Of a stretch of DNA of 64,000 bases, positions 25,247 to 34,560 are shown in pieces. The position numbers and the translations under genes are program-made. The first letter of the stretch is position 1; every line of letters begins with the position of its first letter. The notes beneath the pieces were generated by a model. That model saw only the letters and a list, made by a program, of their open reading frames with translations. It did no database searches and was not told the DNA's origin. Origin of the DNA: Firmicutes bacterium UBA5766 (GTDB lineage: Bacteria > Bacillota > Desulfotomaculia > Desulfotomaculales > Nap2-2B); NCBI GenBank assembly GCA_002418775.1, contig DIEU01000049.1, positions 48,119 through 112,118 on the forward strand. Direction: 5' to 3'.

Positions 25247-25651
25247 ATGTCAGTATCATCGGTTAGCGCTGAAAGCAGCACGCAGACACAGACGAGTTCA
25301 TTCAGTACCAGTATTCTGGACAAAGATTCTTTTCTGAAACTGATGGTTGCTCAACTGGTCAATCAGGATCCTTTCAATACCCAGGATAGCGGGGAGTTTC
25401 TTGCCCAACTGGCCCAGGTAACCCAGCTTGAACAGATGATCAACCTGAATGATAAGATAAATAATTTGGTGCAAAGCCAGGTTTACACACAAGCTGTATC
25501 TTTGGTAGGCCACCAGGTAAAAGTCCAGGATGCGAATGGAGAAGAAGTCGAAGGTTCAGTAAGTAAAGTTACTTTTCAAAATAGTGAAGTCGGTGTAGTC
25601 ATTGATGGAACTTCTTACTTGTTATCCGATGTTGTTGAAGTAACTGATTAA
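25247..25651 (+). CDS. flgD: Flagellar hook-capping protein FlgD
   Basis: A 134-residue protein with the FlgD core: LDKDSFLKLMVAQLVNQDP, then FLAQLAQVTQLEQM, then the beta part LVGHQVKVQD. FlgD caps the growing hook and is then discarded. It is shorter than proteobacterial FlgD (about 220) but normal for Firmicutes, which lack the Ig-like and tudor insertions. AGGAG precedes the ATG. Confidence 0.92.
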   Translation: MSVSSVSAESSTQTQTSSFSTSILDKDSFLKLMVAQLVNQDPFNTQDSGEFLAQLAQVTQLEQMINLNDKINNLVQSQVYTQAVSLVGHQVKVQDANGEEVEGSVSKVTFQNSEVGVVIDGTSYLLSDVVEVTD

Positions 25652-25664
25652 AGGAGGCGCCAAA

Positions 25665-26042
25665 ATTGGGGTAAATAAAGTTGATCGACCAGCTTATTTA
25701 CCTGAAGAAAAATCTGGGTCACAGGTTTCGGGGCGGTTGCAGTCTGTTTCATTCCAGTCTGTTTTATACGATAAAATCCAGCAAGGCAGAGTAAAAATTT
25801 CCGCACATGCTCAAAAGCGTATGGACGAAAGAAATATTTCTCTTAAAGAATCAGACTGGTCTAAAATAGACAATGCTGTGAACCAGGCTCAGGCAAAGGG
25901 GGTACGCGATTCACTGCTGTTATATAATGATCTGGCCCTTGTGACCAGTATAACAAACCGTACAATTGTTACTGCTTTGGATAAGGAAGCAATGATCGAT
26001 CATGTTTTTACCAATATCGACGGAGCGGTTATTATTAAATAG
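25665..26042 (+). CDS. Flagellar operon protein (TIGR02530-like) with probable ATT start
   Basis: A 125-residue protein of unknown role found between flgD and flgE in Firmicutes. The family core is FSRHAQ-like: KISAHAQKRMDERNISLKES, then LYNDLALVTSITNRTIVTAL and VFTNIDGAVIIK. The first in-frame ATG is at 25737, but the residues before it (VNKVDRPAYLPEEK) match the family N-terminus. No ATG, GTG or TTG lies near a ribosome-binding site in this frame. An ATT at 25665 lies seven bases after a perfect AAGGAGG, so I propose ATT as the start. Confidence 0.75.
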   Translation: MGVNKVDRPAYLPEEKSGSQVSGRLQSVSFQSVLYDKIQQGRVKISAHAQKRMDERNISLKESDWSKIDNAVNQAQAKGVRDSLLLYNDLALVTSITNRTIVTALDKEAMIDHVFTNIDGAVIIK

Positions 26043-26134
26043 GTTAGCGGCCGGACCTTTTTAGGGGGCCGTGAGGTTGTTGAATGAAAGAGACAACCAA
26101 ATAATATAAGGTCATTATAAGGAGGTCAAATAAT

Positions 26135-26956
26135 TTGATTAGGTCACTTTACTCAGGTGTTTCAGGTATGCGCAATCAACAGATCTGTATGGATGTAATC
26201 GGCAACAATATAAGCAATGCAAGTACATACGGCTTCAAGGCGGGAAGGGCATGCTTCAAGGACCTTTTCAGCCAGCAGTTAAAGTATCCTTCCGGAACCG
26301 ATACCCCGCCTTACGTATATTCTTCACAGGTTGGAACAGGTGTAACGATAGGAAGTGTTCAGAATTTATTTGATCAGGGCGGGTTGCAGGTAACAGACAG
26401 GGCATTGGATCTGGCAATCCAGGGAAATGGTTTTTTCATGCTTAAAGACTCCACATCGAACAAAATTTATTATACACGTGACGGCAATTTTACTCTTGAT
26501 AAGGAAGGTTATCTGACGAGTGTGGACGGTTTAAGGGTTCTTGACTCCAGTGGCGCGGAAATACCGGCTTTAACATCTGGCCAGCAGATTACAGGTATCG
26601 GAGTTAATGGCGAGATAAGTGTTTTAAACTTCGATGGGACTACGGGTACGCTGGGGATAATCGGAATCGCCAACATCATTAATCCTGACAGCCTAGAAAA
26701 ATGTGGTAACAATAACTACATTCCCACCATAACTACCGGTAGTTTTTCTAACTTTTCAACACCTATAAATCCGGGCGCTCCTGGCGGTACAGGAGGTCAG
26801 GGTATAATTCAGTCAGGTTATTTGGAGATGTCAAATGTTGATTTAACCAACGAGTTTGCCAGGCTAATTACCACTCAGAGGAGTTATCAGGCAAATGCCA
26901 GGGTGATCACTACTTCTGATGAAATGCTGCAGAACGTTATTGATCTAAAACGGTAA
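26135..26956 (+). CDS. flgE: Flagellar hook protein FlgE (FlgG-like, short)
   Basis: A 273-residue hook/rod-family protein with MIRSLYSGVSGMRNQQICMD, then NNISNASTYGFKAGRA at the N-terminus and NEFARLITTQRSYQANARVI at the C-terminus. ALDLAIQGNGFFML is the FlgE/F/G middle motif. Its place after flgD and length near Bacillus FlgE point to the hook subunit. A Gly/Pro-rich segment (NPGAPGGTGGQG) precedes the C-terminal helix. Start is TTG at 26135 behind AAGGAGG. Confidence 0.9.
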   Translation: MIRSLYSGVSGMRNQQICMDVIGNNISNASTYGFKAGRACFKDLFSQQLKYPSGTDTPPYVYSSQVGTGVTIGSVQNLFDQGGLQVTDRALDLAIQGNGFFMLKDSTSNKIYYTRDGNFTLDKEGYLTSVDGLRVLDSSGAEIPALTSGQQITGIGVNGEISVLNFDGTTGTLGIIGIANIINPDSLEKCGNNNYIPTITTGSFSNFSTPINPGAPGGTGGQGIIQSGYLEMSNVDLTNEFARLITTQRSYQANARVITTSDEMLQNVIDLKR

Positions 26957-26962
26957 AGAAAT

Positions 26963-27505
26963 ATGTTGAAGAGTAAAGTAATGGCCCGCCTCAAAAAAAA
27001 TAAGCCTAAGAAGGAGATAAGTGAGGAAGGGAAAAAACCGAAATCTCCAAAATTAGTCAAGCTACTTATTGCCGCGGGCCTAATCCTTTTTTTATTGGCA
27101 GGCAGCGCAGCTTACGTCTATTTTAACAAGGATATGAAAAACAAGATCGCAGGCCTTGCGCATTTTCATAAACAGAATGATAAAAAAGTAGAAAAGGATG
27201 CTGAAGAAATAATCACACTCCCATCATTGGTCGTCAATTTATCCGGTGATGGCGGGCATTTTTTACGGGTATCCTGCGTGCTTGTCTATTCTAAAAATAA
27301 TAAAAAGCTGGCGCTGGAACTTGAGGAGAAGAATTATATCTTAAGCGATACATTGATAGATACGCTTCGGGGAAAAAGTGCGGAAGAAATTCAGATGGAT
27401 CCGGCGTCCAAAGACTTGAAGGAAAACCTGCGGCAGGCAATTAATGCCAGGTTGACCGCAGGGCAAATTAACGGTGTCTATTTTACAGAACTGCTGGTTC
27501 AATAA
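26963..27505 (+). CDS. fliL: Flagellar basal body-associated protein FliL
   Basis: A 180-residue protein with a very basic cytoplasmic N-terminus (ARLKKNKPKKE), one membrane segment near residues 29-52 and an extracytoplasmic FliL domain (ITLPSLVVNLSGDGGHFLRV, LSDTLIDTLRGKSAEEIQ). FliL surrounds MotB and stabilises stators. It starts six bases after flgE; the small flbD/swrD gene often found here is absent. Confidence 0.92.
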   Translation: MLKSKVMARLKKNKPKKEISEEGKKPKSPKLVKLLIAAGLILFLLAGSAAYVYFNKDMKNKIAGLAHFHKQNDKKVEKDAEEIITLPSLVVNLSGDGGHFLRVSCVLVYSKNNKKLALELEEKNYILSDTLIDTLRGKSAEEIQMDPASKDLKENLRQAINARLTAGQINGVYFTELLVQ

Positions 27506-27524
27506 ATAAGGGTGTTTCGAAGTT

Positions 27525-27896
27525 ATGAATGAAGAAGAAATTAGAGATTTTCTAAAAGGTTTAAAAGAAGATAGTATCACTGTTAAGAAAATTAAATTCC
27601 CCGAACTCAAACACTCTACCAACGCATCCAGGATCAAGGTTAGTTTGAAGCACTTGTTTGATGTCAGGGTAACGATTACTGCTCAACTTGGTCAGGCAAT
27701 CTTAAAAGGGTCAGAGATTCTGTCTTTTAAGAAAGGCAAGTTGATTGTTTTAAACAAGATTGTTGGAGAACAAATGGATCTTTATATTAACAACCAGAAG
27801 TTTGCCAAGGGGGAAGTCCTGGTTATCGGGGAAGTTTTTGCAATAAGAGTCAGTTCAATTTACCCGGATCCAAACAATGATTCCGAGGAGTTGTAA
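27525..27896 (+). CDS. fliN: Flagellar motor switch protein FliN (stand-alone SpoA domain)
   Basis: A 123-residue protein. A charged N-terminus is followed by a SpoA domain: VSLKHLFDVRVTITAQLGQA, VGEQMDLYINNQKFAKGEVL and GEVFAIRVSSIY. It would form the base of the C-ring. In Bacillus this position holds fliM and fliY; here it holds only fliN, and fliM plus fliY are 12 kb downstream, so the genome has two proteins with FliN-type SpoA domains. Confidence 0.88.
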   Translation: MNEEEIRDFLKGLKEDSITVKKIKFPELKHSTNASRIKVSLKHLFDVRVTITAQLGQAILKGSEILSFKKGKLIVLNKIVGEQMDLYINNQKFAKGEVLVIGEVFAIRVSSIYPDPNNDSEEL

Positions 27897-27901
27897 ATTC
27901 T

Positions 27902-28276
27902 TTGAATGAGGGAGAATTCTTCCTGGTTGTTTTAAAATTAATCGTTACCCTGGTTGTTATTTTGTGCCTGGCTTATCTGTCTATCCGGTTTGGCTTGTCA
28001 AAAATATATACCCCGTCTGGACGGACCAATTATATGAAAATCATTGAACAACTTTATCTTGGGCCGAAAATATTGTTGATTCTAGTCCAGGTCGGCGAAG
28101 AATACTTTTTACTTGCTTCCTCCAACGGGCAAATCAGCGGGATGAAGAATCTGGCGGGCAAACCGGAAACCCTGGAGCTTAACGCCAGCGCCGATGAAAA
28201 AGAAAATCAGCCTTATATTTATCCAAGGCTTTTAGGAAATGCATTATTAAAACGTTTTTTTACTAAGAAAGAATAA
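27902..28276 (+). CDS. fliO: Flagellar biosynthetic protein FliO/FliZ
   Basis: A 124-residue protein with one N-terminal membrane segment (FLVVLKLIVTLVVILCLAYL) and a cytoplasmic FliO domain (MKIIEQLYLGPKILLILVQV, then GEEYFLLASSNGQ). FliO helps assemble the FliP ring. Start is TTG at 27902 behind GAGGAG. It lies five bases after fliN and 21 before fliP. Confidence 0.88.
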   Translation: MNEGEFFLVVLKLIVTLVVILCLAYLSIRFGLSKIYTPSGRTNYMKIIEQLYLGPKILLILVQVGEEYFLLASSNGQISGMKNLAGKPETLELNASADEKENQPYIYPRLLGNALLKRFFTKKE

Positions 28277-28297
28277 GCGCCGAAGGGAAAAATCAGT

Positions 28298-29071
28298 TTG
28301 GACAGCCGAAACAAAATGTTTTTAGATCTGCTTTTCTGTGGTTTGGCAGCTTGCTTTTTTTGCTTCCTGCCGGATTATGCTTTAGCCCAGCCTGTTCCCG
28401 TTCCCAATCTTAATATTCAGGTTGGACAGTCTTTAACACCGCAGCAAACAATGGATACTGTAAAATTGCTTGTTTTACTGACCATGCTTTCCCTTTTACC
28501 GGCTTTTTTGGTTATGTTAACCTCTTTTACGCGGATTGTTGTTGTCTTATCGATTCTGCGCAGCGCACTGGGCACGATGCAGATTCCCTCGAACCAGATT
28601 ATAATAGGGCTGGCGCTGTTTCTGACAGTATTCGTTATGTCTCCCGTTTATAACGAAATCGATCGTCAGGCAATAAGACCTTATTTAGCCAACACGATCA
28701 GTCAGGAACAGGCTGTAAATGTCGCCCAGGCGCCTTTACGTACTTTTATGCTCAAACAAACAAGGGAAAAGGACCTTGCCCTTTTTGTAAGCCTTTCGAA
28801 AATTGAGAGACTCAACAATCCGCAAACGGCGCCAATGCAGGTAGTTATTCCGTCTTTTATTATAAGTGAACTAAAAACCGCTTTTCAAATAGGGTTTTTA
28901 ATTTATCTTCCTTTCCTGATTATCGATCTGGTGGTAGCCAGCATCCTTATGTCAATGGGAATGTTTATGCTTCCGCCAATTATGATTTCTCTGCCTTTTA
29001 AACTGCTGCTGTTCGTATTAGTTGATGGTTGGTACCTGGTTGTCAAATCTCTGATGGAAACCTTTCATTAA
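28298..29071 (+). CDS. fliP: Flagellar export gate protein FliP
   Basis: A 257-residue membrane protein with a cleavable-type N-terminal signal (LLFCGLAACFFCFLPDYALA) and FliP motifs MLTSFTRIVVVLSILRSALG, then QTPSNQI-like MQIPSNQIIIGLALFLT and a C-terminal SMGMFMLPPIMISLPFKLLL. It forms the core of the export gate with FliQ and FliR. Start is TTG at 28298. Confidence 0.95.
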   Translation: MDSRNKMFLDLLFCGLAACFFCFLPDYALAQPVPVPNLNIQVGQSLTPQQTMDTVKLLVLLTMLSLLPAFLVMLTSFTRIVVVLSILRSALGTMQIPSNQIIIGLALFLTVFVMSPVYNEIDRQAIRPYLANTISQEQAVNVAQAPLRTFMLKQTREKDLALFVSLSKIERLNNPQTAPMQVVIPSFIISELKTAFQIGFLIYLPFLIIDLVVASILMSMGMFMLPPIMISLPFKLLLFVLVDGWYLVVKSLMETFH

Positions 29072-29092
29072 TTAAAAAAGCTGGGGGTTTGC

Positions 29093-29362
29093 ATGACTGA
29101 CGCATATGTTTTAGGAGTCTGTCGCCACGCTATCTGGATAATATTAATAATTACTTTACCTATCCTGGGAGTGGGTTTGGCAGTCGGTTTGGCGGTAAGT
29201 ATTTTCCAGGCGGCAACACAGATCCAGGAGCAAACACTAACATTCGTACCAAAACTTGTTGTTACGTTTTTGGCAATAGTTGCTTTACTGCCCTGGATTA
29301 TGCACATGCTGACCGCTTATACAACAGAACTATACAGCCAGTGGCCGTTGCTGATGCATTAG
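29093..29362 (+). CDS. fliQ: Flagellar export gate protein FliQ
   Basis: An 89-residue protein with two membrane helices and the family motif GLAVGLAVSIFQAATQIQEQ, then TLTFVPKLV. It belongs to the FliPQR gate. The ATG has GGGGG upstream. fliR starts 11 bases after its stop codon. Confidence 0.95.
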   Translation: MTDAYVLGVCRHAIWIILIITLPILGVGLAVGLAVSIFQAATQIQEQTLTFVPKLVVTFLAIVALLPWIMHMLTAYTTELYSQWPLLMH

Positions 29363-29373
29363 GGAGAATTGTT

Positions 29374-30138
29374 ATGGATTTTACAAGTATGACAATTTTT
29401 TTACTTGTTTTTGCCAGAACGTTTTCATTCCTGGCTGCCTCACCTTTCTTTGCCATGCCGAATATCCCGGCTCTGACAAAGATAGGTTTTGGCTTTTGTC
29501 TGTCGATCATTGTTTGCCTCGCTTTTCCCAATATGCATCAGGATGTGCCCGGAGGTCTTCCAGGTTTTGTTCTTGCGCTGATTAGGGAAGCAGGATTGGG
29601 TCTGCTGCTGGGAATCATGGTAAACATGATTTTTAGCAGTATCCGGAATGCGGGACAGTATATGGATTTCCAGATGGGTTTCAGTATGGCTAGTGCAGTT
29701 GACCCCCTGACGGGGGTCCAGGTAACAATTATGGGACAGTTTATGAATCTTTTGGGACTGGTTTTTTTCTTAAGCATTGATGGGCACCACCGCTTGATTA
29801 ATGCTCTTGTACAAAGCTACAGGCTTTTCCCCATAATGGACGGGAGTCTTAGCTTTGCCGGCAGGGTAGGACTTGTTGCAGCCAAAGCGGCTGGAGTAAT
29901 GTGCCTGCTTGCTGTACAGATCAGCGCCCCCCTTCTGGCTGTATTGGTCATAATTGATTTGTCTCTCGGTCTGGTAGCCAAGGCTGCTCCCCAGGTCAAT
30001 GTTTTTTTGCTTGGCTTTCCCATTAAAATACTCGCAGGTCTTTTTGTCCTGATCATTCTGCTGCCTCTTTTGGCATCTCCTTTAGCCAATGTTTTTTTGT
30101 TAATGGAAAAAAATATGAACCATTTGTTGGGCGGATGA
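29374..30138 (+). CDS. fliR: Flagellar export gate protein FliR
   Basis: A 254-residue membrane protein with about six helices. Family segments are LVFARTFSFLAASPFFAMPN, then GQYMDFQMGFSMASAVDP and FLLGFPIKILAGLFVL. The frame is open from a GTG at 29341 inside fliQ, but ATG 29374 with AGGGAG upstream is the better start. Confidence 0.94.
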   Translation: MDFTSMTIFLLVFARTFSFLAASPFFAMPNIPALTKIGFGFCLSIIVCLAFPNMHQDVPGGLPGFVLALIREAGLGLLLGIMVNMIFSSIRNAGQYMDFQMGFSMASAVDPLTGVQVTIMGQFMNLLGLVFFLSIDGHHRLINALVQSYRLFPIMDGSLSFAGRVGLVAAKAAGVMCLLAVQISAPLLAVLVIIDLSLGLVAKAAPQVNVFLLGFPIKILAGLFVLIILLPLLASPLANVFLLMEKNMNHLLGG

Positions 30139-30169
30139 TTTTTCTTTTTATTCTTAGGAGTCAATAAAT

Positions 30170-31231
30170 ATGTCTGACGCACATGATAAAACTGAAAAAG
30201 CGACACCTCGTAAACTGCAGGAAGCGAGGCAGTCAGGTCAGGTAGCTAAAAGCGCCGATTTGAACGCTGCTTTAATTCTTCTTTTTATGGCTTCTTTTAT
30301 TTGGTTAACGAGGGGTTTGTTTTTAAATAATATGTCAGGCTTTTTAGCCGGGTTTTTTGAGCACGTACTCAGTACGCAGGGTGACGGGACTGATTATATA
30401 CAGTTTTTCATGCGCACATCCCTGCAGGCTTTTTATGTTTTACTGCCTTATCTGCTTGTTCCTTTGATAATTGCTGTTGGAGCCAACTTGTTACAGGTAG
30501 GTTTTCTCTTTGCGCCTGGTGTTTTGTTGCCTAAAGCCGATCGGCTAAATCCCTTAAACGGGCTTAAGAAGGTATTCTCTTTCAGGGGGTTTTTTGAATT
30601 AGCCAAAACATTGCTAAAAATAGCCATAATAGGTTTTATAACCTACCGGTTGGTAAGAAATCAACTGCCTGATTTGATTGGATTATTCCGTTGCGGAACC
30701 CGTGAGACTGTGATGACTATAGCAAGTTTTGCGACATTAATTTTGTTGTATGGAGGATTGATTTATTTTATCCTTGCAATCATTGATTATGTTTTCCAGC
30801 GATTCCAGTACGATAAAAATATGCGCATGTCCAAGCGTGAGATTAAAGAAGAAATGCGCCAAACAGAAGGAGATCCTTTGATAAAGTCTCAAATCAGGCG
30901 CAGGCAGAGGCAAATTGCTTTTAATCGCATCAAGCAGGAAGTACCGAGAGCCACAGTTGTAATTACTAATCCGACACATTTTGCGATTGCCCTGCTTTAT
31001 AAAGACAAGGAGATGGATGCTCCGGAAGTTACTGCTAAAGGCGCCGGTGAAATTGCCCAGCAGATTAAAAAAATAGCCAGGGAGAATAATGTTCCCCTGG
31101 TTGAGAATAAAGAATTGGCGAAGTTTCTTTACTATAAGGTGGAAATTGGAGAAAAAATCCCTGTAGCTTTGTATCAGGTAATAGCTGAGATAATAGCTCA
31201 CGTCTACCGTTTAAAGGGTAGGACCGCTTAG
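30170..31231 (+). CDS. flhB: Flagellar export switch protein FlhB
   Basis: A 353-residue protein. It starts DKTEKATPRKLQEARQSGQV, has four membrane segments and a cytoplasmic C-terminal domain with the self-cleavage site NPTH at residues 267-270. Cleavage there switches export from hook to filament substrates together with FliK. All expected parts are present. Confidence 0.96.
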   Translation: MSDAHDKTEKATPRKLQEARQSGQVAKSADLNAALILLFMASFIWLTRGLFLNNMSGFLAGFFEHVLSTQGDGTDYIQFFMRTSLQAFYVLLPYLLVPLIIAVGANLLQVGFLFAPGVLLPKADRLNPLNGLKKVFSFRGFFELAKTLLKIAIIGFITYRLVRNQLPDLIGLFRCGTRETVMTIASFATLILLYGGLIYFILAIIDYVFQRFQYDKNMRMSKREIKEEMRQTEGDPLIKSQIRRRQRQIAFNRIKQEVPRATVVITNPTHFAIALLYKDKEMDAPEVTAKGAGEIAQQIKKIARENNVPLVENKELAKFLYYKVEIGEKIPVALYQVIAEIIAHVYRLKGRTA

Positions 31232-31257
31232 CAGGGCAGCTAAGGGAGGGTATTGAA

Positions 31258-33345
31258 ATGCCGCAGGACTTTTCGACAACTGTTAGAAATAACTTGAGCA
31301 TAAGAAAAAATGGAGATCTAATCGTTGCAGCAGCGGTAATCTTTATTATGCTTTTGATTATTATCCCTTTATCGCCATTTTTTCTTGATCTTTTGCTTTC
31401 GTTTAGTCTGACCCTGGCAATGGTCATTGTTCTGATAACTATGTTTACACTGGAACCCCTGCAGTTTTCTATTTTTCCAACCCTTCTTTTGGTTACTACG
31501 CTTTACCGGCTTGCTTTAAACATATCTTCAACAAGACTAATCTTGACCCGTGCTGAAGCTGGAAGTATTATAGATACTTTCGGACACTTTGTAATCGGAG
31601 GTAATTATGTAGTCGGTATTATTGTATTCATAATTATAACGATAATTCAATTTGTAGTGATAACAAACGGGACTACAAGGGTTGCCGAAGTAGCGGCGCG
31701 TTTTACATTGGATGCGATGCCGGGTAAACAGATGGGGATTGATGCAGAATTCAACGCCGGATTAATCAGTGAAGAAGAAGCCAGGAAGCGCAGAAAACAT
31801 ACCCAGCAGGAAGCAGATTTTTATGGGTCTATGGACGGCGCAAGTAAATTTGTCAGGGGAGATGCAATAGCCGGTATAATTATTATCCTTGTCAATTTAA
31901 TAGGAGGTCTGATTATCGGAGTGCTCCAAATGGGTCTCCCGATCGGTGAGGCAGTAAAAAAATTTACTTTACTTTCAGTTGGGGACGGGTTGGTGGCACA
32001 AATACCTGCGCTTTTAATCTCAACTGCCGCCGGTATCCTTGTTACCCGTACGAGTCAAGAATCGACTCTCGGGCATGAAGCTTCCAGACAATTTTTAAAT
32101 TTCCCGCGGGCTTTATATCTGGCTGCCGCAATTTTATTTATTTTAGCTTTGATTCCTACAATGCCTCATTTATTATTCTTGCTTTTAAGCAGCGGTTTTG
32201 CTTTTCTTTCCTACAACTTAACCAGCCAGGAAAAAAGCAGAACAGCAAAAGAGGAGCGGGAAAAGATTTTAAAAACAAAAGAAGATCAAAAACAACCTGA
32301 AAATGTTGCCGGTTATTTTATGGTCGATCCACTGGAGATTGAAATTGGTTACAATTTGATTCCTTTAACCGATGAATCCAGGGGTGGGGATTTATTAGCC
32401 AGGCTCGCTGCTGTCAGGCGCCAGTGCGCCACCGAACTGGGCATTTATGTGCGGCCAATTCGGATCAGGGACAATTTACAGCTTGGTCCGGATACTTACA
32501 CGTTTATTTTAAAAGGAGCGCTTGCCGGAAAGGGTGAACTTAAACCAGGATACCAACTTGCTTTGGTGTCTGCTGAGGATAATAGTACAATTAACGGTTT
32601 GCCTACCCAGGAACCAACTTTTGGATTGCCGGCCTATTGGATAGACACAACAGAAAAGTCACGTCTTGTTGCCCAGGGTGTTACGGTAGTCGATTGCGCT
32701 GCTGTACTGGTTACTCATTTGACCGAGTTCATCAAAAGACATGCGCATGAACTGCTCAGCAGACAGGATGTAAAAGATTTATGTGACGCTGTCAAGGTTA
32801 AGAATCCTGCAGTGATAGAAGAACTAATACCCAATGTTTTAAGCTTGGGGGAGATTCAAAAAATATTGCAGAACCTTCTTAAAGAAAACATACCCATTCG
32901 TACCCTGACTTCAATCCTGGAAGCAATAGCCGATGGAGCAAGATCCTCAAGAAACGTGGACTATTTAACGGATTATGTAAGATCTACAATGGGGTTAACG
33001 ATCTGTAAACTTTATATGAAGGAAGATGATAAGCTAACGGTTATCACACTTCATCCGGTGTTAGAGCAAAAAATAATTAATTCTCTTCAGGAAAGCCAGA
33101 TGGAAGTTTACCCCGTACTTGAGCCAAAAACAATTCAAAAGCTTCTGGAAAATGTAAAGAAGTCTATTGAAAAGGCTAATCTTATGGGCATAAAGCCTGT
33201 AATATTATGCTCCGGGAGAGTGCGCCTGCCGTTTAGAAGATTGATTGAGCGTTACTGGCCAAATCTTGCTGTGATTTCCTTGAATGAGATTACGGCGGAA
33301 ATAAAAGTCGAATCTATTGGAACGGTGAATTTAAATGAAAGTTAA
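31258..33345 (+). CDS. flhA: Flagellar export protein FlhA
   Basis: A 695-residue protein. The N-terminal half has eight membrane segments and the FHIPEP-type loop (VAARFTLDAMPGKQMGIDAE, then FVRGDAIAGIIII). The C-terminal cytoplasmic half binds chaperone-substrate complexes (LIPLTDESRGGDLLARL, FGLPAYWI, VKNPAVIEELIPNVLSLGEI). It is the largest gate component. Its 3' end overlaps flhF by 11 bases. Confidence 0.96.
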   Translation: MPQDFSTTVRNNLSIRKNGDLIVAAAVIFIMLLIIIPLSPFFLDLLLSFSLTLAMVIVLITMFTLEPLQFSIFPTLLLVTTLYRLALNISSTRLILTRAEAGSIIDTFGHFVIGGNYVVGIIVFIIITIIQFVVITNGTTRVAEVAARFTLDAMPGKQMGIDAEFNAGLISEEEARKRRKHTQQEADFYGSMDGASKFVRGDAIAGIIIILVNLIGGLIIGVLQMGLPIGEAVKKFTLLSVGDGLVAQIPALLISTAAGILVTRTSQESTLGHEASRQFLNFPRALYLAAAILFILALIPTMPHLLFLLLSSGFAFLSYNLTSQEKSRTAKEEREKILKTKEDQKQPENVAGYFMVDPLEIEIGYNLIPLTDESRGGDLLARLAAVRRQCATELGIYVRPIRIRDNLQLGPDTYTFILKGALAGKGELKPGYQLALVSAEDNSTINGLPTQEPTFGLPAYWIDTTEKSRLVAQGVTVVDCAAVLVTHLTEFIKRHAHELLSRQDVKDLCDAVKVKNPAVIEELIPNVLSLGEIQKILQNLLKENIPIRTLTSILEAIADGARSSRNVDYLTDYVRSTMGLTICKLYMKEDDKLTVITLHPVLEQKIINSLQESQMEVYPVLEPKTIQKLLENVKKSIEKANLMGIKPVILCSGRVRLPFRRLIERYWPNLAVISLNEITAEIKVESIGTVNLNES

Positions 33346-34558
33346 AAAGTATTTTGCAAATGATATGCAGAAGGCAATTTCAGAAATAAGAAGGGACATG
33401 GGTTCAGAGGCGATCATCATCAGCCAGCGCAGAGTGAGGGGCAAAGGTGTTTTTGGATTCTTTGTCCAACGGCTGGAGGTAACCGCTGCTCTTGAAGAAG
33501 AAAACAAAACAAGTTTTAGCTATGAATTAGAACAGGAACTGCAGCAAGATTGGCCTGAATCAAAACAGGAGTTTCTGAACCGGTTGGGGTTTGAAAAAAA
33601 TGAACCTGTGGATGCAAAAGAAGAAAGTATTGTTCCTGAATCCGAATATAATTATAATCCGGCTTTCGCAGATCTATCTTTGTATGAAAAGGCGGACCCA
33701 AGCTTGCCGATACAAGAAGAATTGAAGGAAATGAGGAGTTTGATTGAGCAAATGGTATCTGCTCATGAGAACGGTAAAAGTGTCCATAATGAGCATTATG
33801 AATTATGGCGGCACAGGCTGCAAGCACACGGCATTGGAGAAACTTCCATTGACATGCTCCTGCAGATTATTCCTGAGGGGTCCTGGGAAGAAGATAAAAA
33901 AATCGTAAGTCTTTTTATAGATCACTTAGCTGATCTGCTGAGACCTTTATATAAAGAAGTCCGACCTGGTCAGGTCTTGAGTTTCATAGGTCCCACGGGA
34001 GTAGGCAAAACAACTACCCTAGCCAAGTTGGCTGCGCAACTGGCTTTAAATCAAAGAAAAAAGGTGGCTATTCTAACTATTGATACATATCGAATTGGGG
34101 CGGTTGAACAACTTCAAACATATGCCGAAATAATTGGTGTTCCCCTTCAGGTGGTTTTGTCTCCTGGTGAGTTAAAAGATGCGTTACTGAAAAACGAGGA
34201 CAGGGACTATATTCTTATTGATTCTGCGGGCCAACCTTTTTCAAAGGATGATCAGGTTCAGGAGTTGCGGGCATTCTTACGGGAAGTAAACAAGCCCCAT
34301 GATGTTTTTTTAGTTCTGAGCAGCAATACAAAGAGCGCAGATCTACTGCAGGCCGCAGAATATTTTATGCCCTGCGGCTATAACAAACTGATTTTTACTA
34401 AATCTGATGAGACGATTTCGCAAGGTTCGATACTGGATGTAATTAATAAAGTTAAACTGCCGGTTATTTATATAACTAACGGCCAAAACGTACCTGATGA
34501 TATTATACAAATTGAGTACCATAGTTTAGCTTCTTTTATACTGAACGGGGTTGATTAA
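33335..34558 (+). CDS. flhF: SRP-type GTPase FlhF
   Basis: A 407-residue protein. An N-terminal B region (MQKAISEIRRDMGSEAIIIS) and a variable linker precede the NG domain. The P-loop is GPTGVGKTT at residues 219-227, and DTYRIGAVEQLQTYAEI follows. The G3 motif reads DSAGQ at 296-300 where most family members have DTAGR/T, and G4 reads TKSDE for TKLDE. FlhF sets the place and number of flagella with FlhG. The odd G3/G4 residues may change nucleotide turnover. Confidence 0.93.
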   Translation: MKVKKYFANDMQKAISEIRRDMGSEAIIISQRRVRGKGVFGFFVQRLEVTAALEEENKTSFSYELEQELQQDWPESKQEFLNRLGFEKNEPVDAKEESIVPESEYNYNPAFADLSLYEKADPSLPIQEELKEMRSLIEQMVSAHENGKSVHNEHYELWRHRLQAHGIGETSIDMLLQIIPEGSWEEDKKIVSLFIDHLADLLRPLYKEVRPGQVLSFIGPTGVGKTTTLAKLAAQLALNQRKKVAILTIDTYRIGAVEQLQTYAEIIGVPLQVVLSPGELKDALLKNEDRDYILIDSAGQPFSKDDQVQELRAFLREVNKPHDVFLVLSSNTKSADLLQAAEYFMPCGYNKLIFTKSDETISQGSILDVINKVKLPVIYITNGQNVPDDIIQIEYHSLASFILNGVD

Positions 34559-34560
34559 AA

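Noticed and set aside
25737..25739. ATG 25737 as start of the TIGR02530-like gene
   Set aside because: No ribosome-binding site precedes it, and about 24 family-like residues would be lost.
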